In this document: positions 59,401 to 64,000 of the stretch, piece after piece
How positions within the stretch are numbered: position 1 is the first letter of the stretch
How the letters are laid out: the number at the start of each line of letters is the position of its first letter
The notes under the pieces: model-generated
Database searches by the model: none
What the model was told of the DNA's origin: nothing
Seen by the model: only the letters and a program-made list of their open reading frames with translations
Source: Nematostella vectensis
Taxonomy: Eukaryota > Cnidaria > Anthozoa > Actiniaria > Edwardsiidae
Length of the DNA: 64,000 nt
Direction: 5' to 3'
Assembly (NCBI RefSeq): GCF_932526225.1
Contig: NC_064043.1
Span: 2,501,501 to 2,565,500 of the forward strand
Translations under genes and position numbers: made by a program

Positions 59401-60399
59401 TGATGTTGGAAGCCATCATTTGTTCATATCTGTCCATGATGCTGTTATTCATGCGCTCATGCCAGAGCAAGAAGTCCTGGTAGGTGCAACATGGAAAACT
59501 CAAATTTACTTTTTTATCCATAGAGGTAGAAGGAAAAGTGATCATTAAGGTCATGATTAAATGAGTGACAACAAAATTGATAATAATGGTAGTGTGAAAG
59601 TTGATATTGGTCTTGGCACAGTTGATGTTGTAATCATCATCATCCTCTGGTGCAATCTCTCCATGCCTTGCAGGTGCCATGGAACTTAGCAGATTGTGCC
59701 TAGGTATCCCTGTGTCTCTAGAGACTGTATTAGGGAATGATCGTCGCCAGTGGCCCGTAGGATCAGATGGGAGGCTGGCTTTCCTTTTTAAAAGCAGTGA
59801 TCGGCGATAATAATTATTTAGTTGTAATAGTAATTTAGTTGTTATTATTGTTTTGATAACTTATTTGTGATAGCTAAGATTTTTCTCCATCCACAGAGTC
59901 TCGCTTCACAAGCTAGCCTTGAAAATATTGACAATGCGCAACCATCATTACCACGGCCACTCAGATCACCCACCAACCTGGCTTACAACAGCACAGAGGT
60001 AAAGTCTAGGTATATTCTTCCCCCAACAATCACATTTTTACCTAGTATAGACAATAATCATAGCACAATACTGGCCACTAGTAATAAAATAGCATAATGA
60101 ACTCATATAAATACAAATAAATGTAAATTTAATCCTCACTTTGACCCATTGATCAAACATTCACCAGTGGCCATATTACAGTACATCCATTTGCAATGAT
60201 CCTTGTTTCTTCATTTTTGATCCATCAATAAAACATAATCCTAAAGTTTCCATATCACATCCATTGGCAATAACATTTTGCTCATTTCCTATTTATTTGC
60301 TAATTTCTTTATGTTGGTTTCGTTTCACATTTCTGACAGAGGCAAAAGCTTCTGGCAAATTCAGCAGACCAAGAAGTGTTCAAGGAAAGCTCGGTCTAG
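47473..60399 (+). CDS. SLC26: SLC26-family anion transporter
   Basis: Eighteen exons: 47473-47776, 48965-49075, 49681-49940, 50076-50240, 50429-50581, 51562-51644, 51714-51861, 52703-52813, 52909-52986, 53347-53442, 57011-57117, 57320-57389, 57588-57866, 58199-58339, 59218-59272, 59361-59479, 59897-59998, 60340-60399; about 813 residues, all phases consistent. Family marks: an N-terminal cytosolic segment with [11 protein letters not shown] and [30 protein letters not shown] joined to [10 protein letters not shown]; an exofacial NSTYP and NTTTL with N-glycosylation sites; [34 protein letters not shown]; then [17 protein letters not shown] leading into a STAS domain ([30 protein letters not shown]) split by a long variable insert. 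It ends ESSV, which fits a class I PDZ ligand. SLC26 proteins move chloride, bicarbonate, sulfate or oxalate across membranes; the substrate cannot be read here. Intron 2 has a GC donor. Three introns hold minisatellites close to their donors. Confidence 0.95.
49415..49505. repeat. 19 bp tandem repeat, five copies
   Basis: Units of TCTTGTTTTGTAAGTGTAG in intron 2 of the SLC26 gene. Each carries GTAAGT, a strong donor-like hexamer. Confidence 0.9.
50650..51475. repeat. 33 bp minisatellite in SLC26 intron 5
   Basis: About 25 units of GACCCCTGAGGGTGGAGAGG followed by GTGTCAACAGGTA, with ACAGT insertions in some units. The array starts about 70 bp after the exon 5 donor. Confidence 0.95.
52080..52345. 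other. Inverted-repeat-rich intronic segment
   Basis: In SLC26 intron 7. Contains paired GGGTGCCCA (about 52257) and TGGGCACCC (about 52317), a CATGGTTGCCATG palindrome and GACTCATC/GATGAGT arms near 52332-52352. It looks more like a folded small element than unique intron, but its class is unclear. Confidence 0.35.
52465..52510. other. Strong hairpin in SLC26 intron 7
   Basis: Arms 52465-52482 and 52493-52510 (GCGTGTTGTTTGAGTGTA against its reverse complement with one mismatch) with a 10-base loop. Could be a structured RNA or the centre of a small palindromic transposon. Confidence 0.5.
53478..56750. repeat. 53/54 bp minisatellite, about 61 copies, in SLC26 intron 10
   Basis: Units run GGTACCCCCTGGGTCCACCA, CTTGCTTAATACCATGCTG or CTTGCTGTAATACCATG, TAATATAGTCAAGG. 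The two length variants and a C/T change (CATGCTG or CATGTTG) alternate along the array. It starts about 40 bp after the exon 10 donor and fills most of a 3.6 kb intron. Minus-strand ORFs of up to 144 codons are repeat artefacts. Confidence 0.97.
58340..59160. repeat. 75-80 bp tandem repeat in SLC26 intron 14
   Basis: About ten units sharing CACCCACCATATAACCTCTA, GGGGTGGCGGTCAGGGGCG and GGTTTGATGGGGGTTGGGGG. The last units (about 59073-59110) also carry a copy of the exon 14 end and donor, CTTATAAAG/GTCAGTATAGTACACC, so the repeat grew from the exon-intron junction. Confidence 0.9.
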
Positions 60400-62503
60400 T
60401 TTATTACCTTTTGCTGCAAACAACCTTAAAAATAAACACATGGATTAACAAAAAAAAGATAAAGACATGCTAATAGACAACAAAACAACAGGTGTAACCA
60501 AGCACTTTCAGATAATGGTTCTAGAAATTTGTCAGAAACTCCTACATTATTTGCTAAAAGATAAACTCACACTGAAACTGTCCATATGCAAGAAATAAAC
60601 TAGAACGATTTAAAAGAAAGAATAGACAATCTGCATGATTAACAGTACAATGAATAAAATAACGGCATGAGAAAGGGTAGAGTGTAGACATGAGTTTGAC
60701 CATGAGGTGGCATCAATCGTCATCTGTGAAAGCAGTAAATAGAATCCCACGTACAGCCTCTCTTTAGCAGAGTGTCTAGTGCATGGATGCAAATTAGGGT
60801 AAGGTAATGATCATTAGCAGTAACGACATGATAGGCATGATAATCTTGGTGTGTCTATTAACTGTGCGTGTCAATCACAAGGACTCTGTCTTGGGGGGGG
60901 GAATTCTCCAAGTGCAACTCTCTGAGTGCAACCCTCTGAGTGCAACCTTATTTGGTTTACAATACAAATACCAGTTTTTGGTGTATTGTATTTATTATTC
61001 TGGTTCGCGAACACGACTATTTGGGCTTTTTTTGTATTTATTCTTATTTGGTTTACAGTATACAGTTCCATATAGTGATTGCCTACTCAATGATTGCTGT
61101 GTCCTGTTTTCTCTTCTTTCCCATGTTGAAGTGACACTTCCCACTAAAGGAAGGGAAGCAAAAAGTGTGTTTGTGTTTTCCATACAAAATTGTATGGACA
61201 CTAGCATTATTAACTTCTCTTCCCTCGATTAATACAATATTATCGAAATCTATACCCCCACTCCCTTCCACCGGCCGACTCTGGAGCAAGAAAAAAGGTT
61301 CCTCTTTCAGAGTGGGGTAAAAAGGTACTCATGCCAAGAAAGCAACGTTAACATTGGTGTTCTATTGTACTTTGCAGAGCTTGGACACACAAATGTGACG
61401 AGCCACTCACCACAGACGGATGTTTTAAAATGTGTAAATAGAATCAATTAATTTCCTAAAGGCAATGAAAGCCATCATATGTAAAGGGTTATATTTTGAC
61501 GTCACGTTAAGGATCATAATTATGTTGTTAGATAAAAAAAAAAACTAGAAAACGATTGGTACCATTTGTTTTTGTTTTTTTTAGTACATCAATGGTTTGA
61601 TCACAAAAATGCACACGGATAATTTCACAGTGTTGGAAAGACGGTTTTACATGCTTCCAGTCGCTTTCATGTGTCAATAAAATATATTTTTTGTGTAACC
61701 GTGATATCCATTTGTACGTCATGCTATCGAGGCTCTAGTAAGCGACCACCTCAGGAATTCGAGAAAGCTTTCGTAAATTAAGTTGGTCGCTTACGCTACG
61801 CGAATGTTCGTTCATTCTCAAGCAAAGAGCGCTTCGATCGTGTATGCCTATCCATAACATATCCTAAATGTTCTCTATTCTTATCCTCGACTCCGCACGT
61901 CCTCCAAAGCCCCTCCCTCCAGTTTCCCTCATCGCTTCATATCCGTTCTTTATACAATCATCTCGTGCAACACGAATATATATGTATATATATATATATA
62001 TATATATTATCGAATTAGCAAATAACGTATACAACTTTGTTTTCTAGATGGTTATTTCAAAATTTCTTCAAATCATTACTAACAGTTATCAGAAGGTGTC
62101 TCTGACAAGGGCTCTTTCAATTATGCACAAAAATCAAAAGAAATATGGCAGTATCAAAATCACTGAAGTGAGCGTGAGCATTTGCCAAGTTTGATATTTT
62201 TCGCACAATTCAAGGCCAATCAAAACTTATTGAAGGTTGGCTCTCTCTTGGACGCATTAGCGAACACAAGCGCAGGAAGATGCGCTCTCTTGCGCCTGTT
62301 CTCGTGCTTGCGTTCCAGCGTTCGAGTGAGAATCGGATTGACGTCTTTAGAGCGCGCTTCAACAGAATGCATGATTCTGATTAGCTGAGCTGCGTTTCGC
62401 CGAAGGCTTCTGATTGGCTAATTTTTCTGTGACGTGAAATTTGTTTGGTGCACTAAAACCCGGTTGCCCATAGCAACCTTTAGGGCTTTCCACTTTACGG
62501 AAA
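60400..62503. other. SLC26 3' flank and intergenic region
   Basis: AATAAA occurs at 60431-60436 and 60594-60599, both possible polyadenylation signals of the SLC26 gene. A short inverted repeat GTAAGCGACCA at 61738-61748 and 61784-61794 brackets 35 bp, and a TA microsatellite lies at about 61976-62010. No gene recognised. Confidence 0.45.
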
Positions 62504-62587
62504 ATGGATGCGAACCTTGCCGAGTCTCTCGGCAAGAAAAATCCAAACTTCAAAATGATAGAAACTCAAAACTTCAAGAAATCCTAA
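62504..62587 (+). promoter_or_regulatory. 27-codon upstream ORF abutting the gene E start codon
   Basis: ATG at 62504 opens 27 codons (MDANLAESLGKKNPNFKM and nine more) ending in TAA at 62585-62587, immediately followed, in the same frame, by the ATG at 62588. If transcribed it would strongly affect initiation at gene E. Confidence 0.4.
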
Positions 62588-63221
62588 ATGGATAGTTACG
62601 AACCATCACTGGATGTGATCGTAGAAGTCAGCGACCCACGCTCGACGAAGGAGGAGTCCCGAGAAATCCCGACAAACTCCTGCGAAAAGGTGAGCCAATC
62701 AGCGAGCTCCAGGCGAGGAGAAATCTACATTATTACATGCGTTTAAACAGTGGATCAATTTCTTTCACTTGCTTACCGGCATAAATAAAGCTGGATAAAG
62801 TTAAAAATATTGCAGCCATTAATTGTTTTATTGCGTCAAGTCCAAAAGTTTTTTTTTTCCGTTTATGAAAACTGGGATTAAATTTAATAGTGAAACCGCA
62901 CGATATTCACAGCCTCTGGTGATAAACCTGCAAAATTGTATGAATAAGTAAGTTTGGGCATGTTGGAAAATCAGTGAGATAAAAAAAAGCAGGAAAATTA
63001 AAGAACAGCTTTACAAAAAATATTAGTCCTAAATCGTTCTTGATTGCCAAAAGCTTTCGATTCGAAATTCAAGTACAATATGAAGTCCGAACAAAAATAA
63101 TAAATAATACCTTTTATGAGATATACTAAGGTCACAGTCATAATTTTTCTAACAATTTTGTCTTACATTTTATAGGTCAACAACATCCACCCAAAATCCA
63201 CGACATCCAAAGACGGTGAAG
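62588..63221 (+). CDS. Gene E: first two exons of an unrecognised gene, 3' end off the window
   Basis: Exon 1, 62588-62689 (34 codons from ATG to AAAG/GTGAGC), reads MDSYEPSLDVIVEVSD and then an acidic, serine-rich stretch. Exon 2, 63176-63221, is bounded by TTTTATAG and G/GTATG and adds VNNIHPKSTTSKDGE, ending in phase 1. No domain can be recognised from 49 polar residues, and no signal peptide is present, so an intracellular N-terminus is likely. The gene runs in the same direction as the SLC26 gene 2.2 kb upstream and continues beyond 64000. Confidence 0.5.
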
Positions 63222-64000
63222 GTATGTTAGCTATCCCAAAATTGTTTTAGTAATGTTTTCAATAAATTTTAATTGTTGTTTTAGGGCCCTTGTTTTATAG
63301 GGCACTGTTTAGCGGACACTAACAAACGAAAACGCGAAAGAACAGAGCCGCGACACCGATAAGTGAATCGATAGAAACAAACAGGAAAAAGCTTTGTTAG
63401 CAGGATACAAACGTTTCGCTCTCACTCAGTTAACTCTTACAAATGATTCATAATGATTATTGATTGTTGTTGTTCTTTTAACTTGGCCAAGGTACTTAAG
63501 TACCGTGTAATAGCAACCTAAAACTATAAATAAATTAACACTAGTAATGCAATAGAAGTGATTTACTTAATTATATTGATTAGAAGTAATTAAAGAATAC
63601 AGAAAAAAAGTCTTCAAGTCTTTGTCTATTAGAATACAAGTCTTATCGATAATCATTAGAATATAAAAGCGAGTAAGGAGGGATATTTCGTAAAGCAAAG
63701 TTAACTTAAGTACTTAAAATTAAAAACAAACGAGCTCTTTGCATACCGTACAAAACATCTTACTGCGTAAAGGCGAACTTGTTCTCAATTAAGTGATTTA
63801 AAGACTAGTCATCCTATGGCTTTTTAGTATTTACTGACTAATACTTGAAAAATACGGAAAGCTGAGACAAGAAAGACAACGAACGATGGTAAATTGATGA
63901 ATACCGTCCTTCTGTGCGATTCAAGACTATTCCAGACAGGGCTTTTTCTTTTCGCGAAAAATGAGCGTGTTACGAAACAGATGGTGGGGACTTACCGTTG
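63222..64000. other. Right-edge stretch, probably intron of gene E
   Basis: AT-rich sequence without a recognisable exon on either strand. Confidence 0.4.

Noticed and set aside
59023-59680. Minus-strand ORFs of 107-124 codons
   Set aside because: Antisense to SLC26 exons and intron repeats, with no domain.

Overview
This is a eukaryotic (metazoan) genomic window: genes are split into many short exons with GT-AG introns, there are no operons, and tandem repeats and small DNA transposons are abundant. The receptors are VEGFR-like but carry FGFR-like activation-loop features, which together with the gene and repeat style suggests an anthozoan cnidarian such as a sea anemone. The taxon is an inference. 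All splice models below were built by eye from acceptor and donor sites, and every internal exon keeps a consistent reading phase.

Layout. From the left edge to 44.1 kb is a cluster of five genes encoding VEGFR-type immunoglobulin (Ig) domains. Gene A (3591 to 626, minus) has a signal peptide and four Ig domains and probably continues beyond the left edge. Gene D (11898 to 10252, minus) is a small secreted protein with only two Ig domains, resembling VEGFR domains 2 and 3. Gene B (26096 to 13914, minus) is a complete 14-exon VEGFR-like receptor tyrosine kinase of about 1335 residues. Gene C1 (30088 to 32726, plus) encodes a secreted protein with domains 1 to 3 and a lysine-rich tail. Gene C2 (33762 to 44087, plus) is a second complete 14-exon VEGFR-like receptor of about 1318 residues. 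B is divergent from C1 and C2 across a 4 kb intergenic region. The cluster therefore holds two full receptors, two candidate soluble ligand-binding proteins, and a further Ig receptor-like gene. The working idea is a receptor plus decoy-receptor locus.

From 44.1 to 47.4 kb is intergenic sequence with an AT-rich stretch of mini-ORFs, the 3' end of a dead LINE and a 526 bp non-autonomous DNA element. From 47473 to 60399 (plus) is an 18-exon SLC26-family anion transporter gene of about 813 residues with a STAS domain and a PDZ-ligand-like C-terminus. At 62588 the first two exons of an unrecognised gene (plus) begin and run off the right edge.

Repeats. The main arrays are a 35 bp minisatellite (7.5-9.0 kb), an 18 bp one (14.6-15.5 kb), a 30 bp one (39.2-39.95 kb), a 33 bp one (50.65-51.5 kb), a 53/54 bp one of about 61 copies (53.5-56.75 kb) and a 75-80 bp one (58.3-59.2 kb). 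Several begin at, or within a few tens of bases of, a 5' splice site, and three of them contain the exon end and donor inside the repeat unit. Short homopolymer G or C runs occur near 7.1, 10.9, 27.46, 37.37, 46.42, 48.68 and 53.02 kb. No tRNA, rRNA or CRISPR array was seen.
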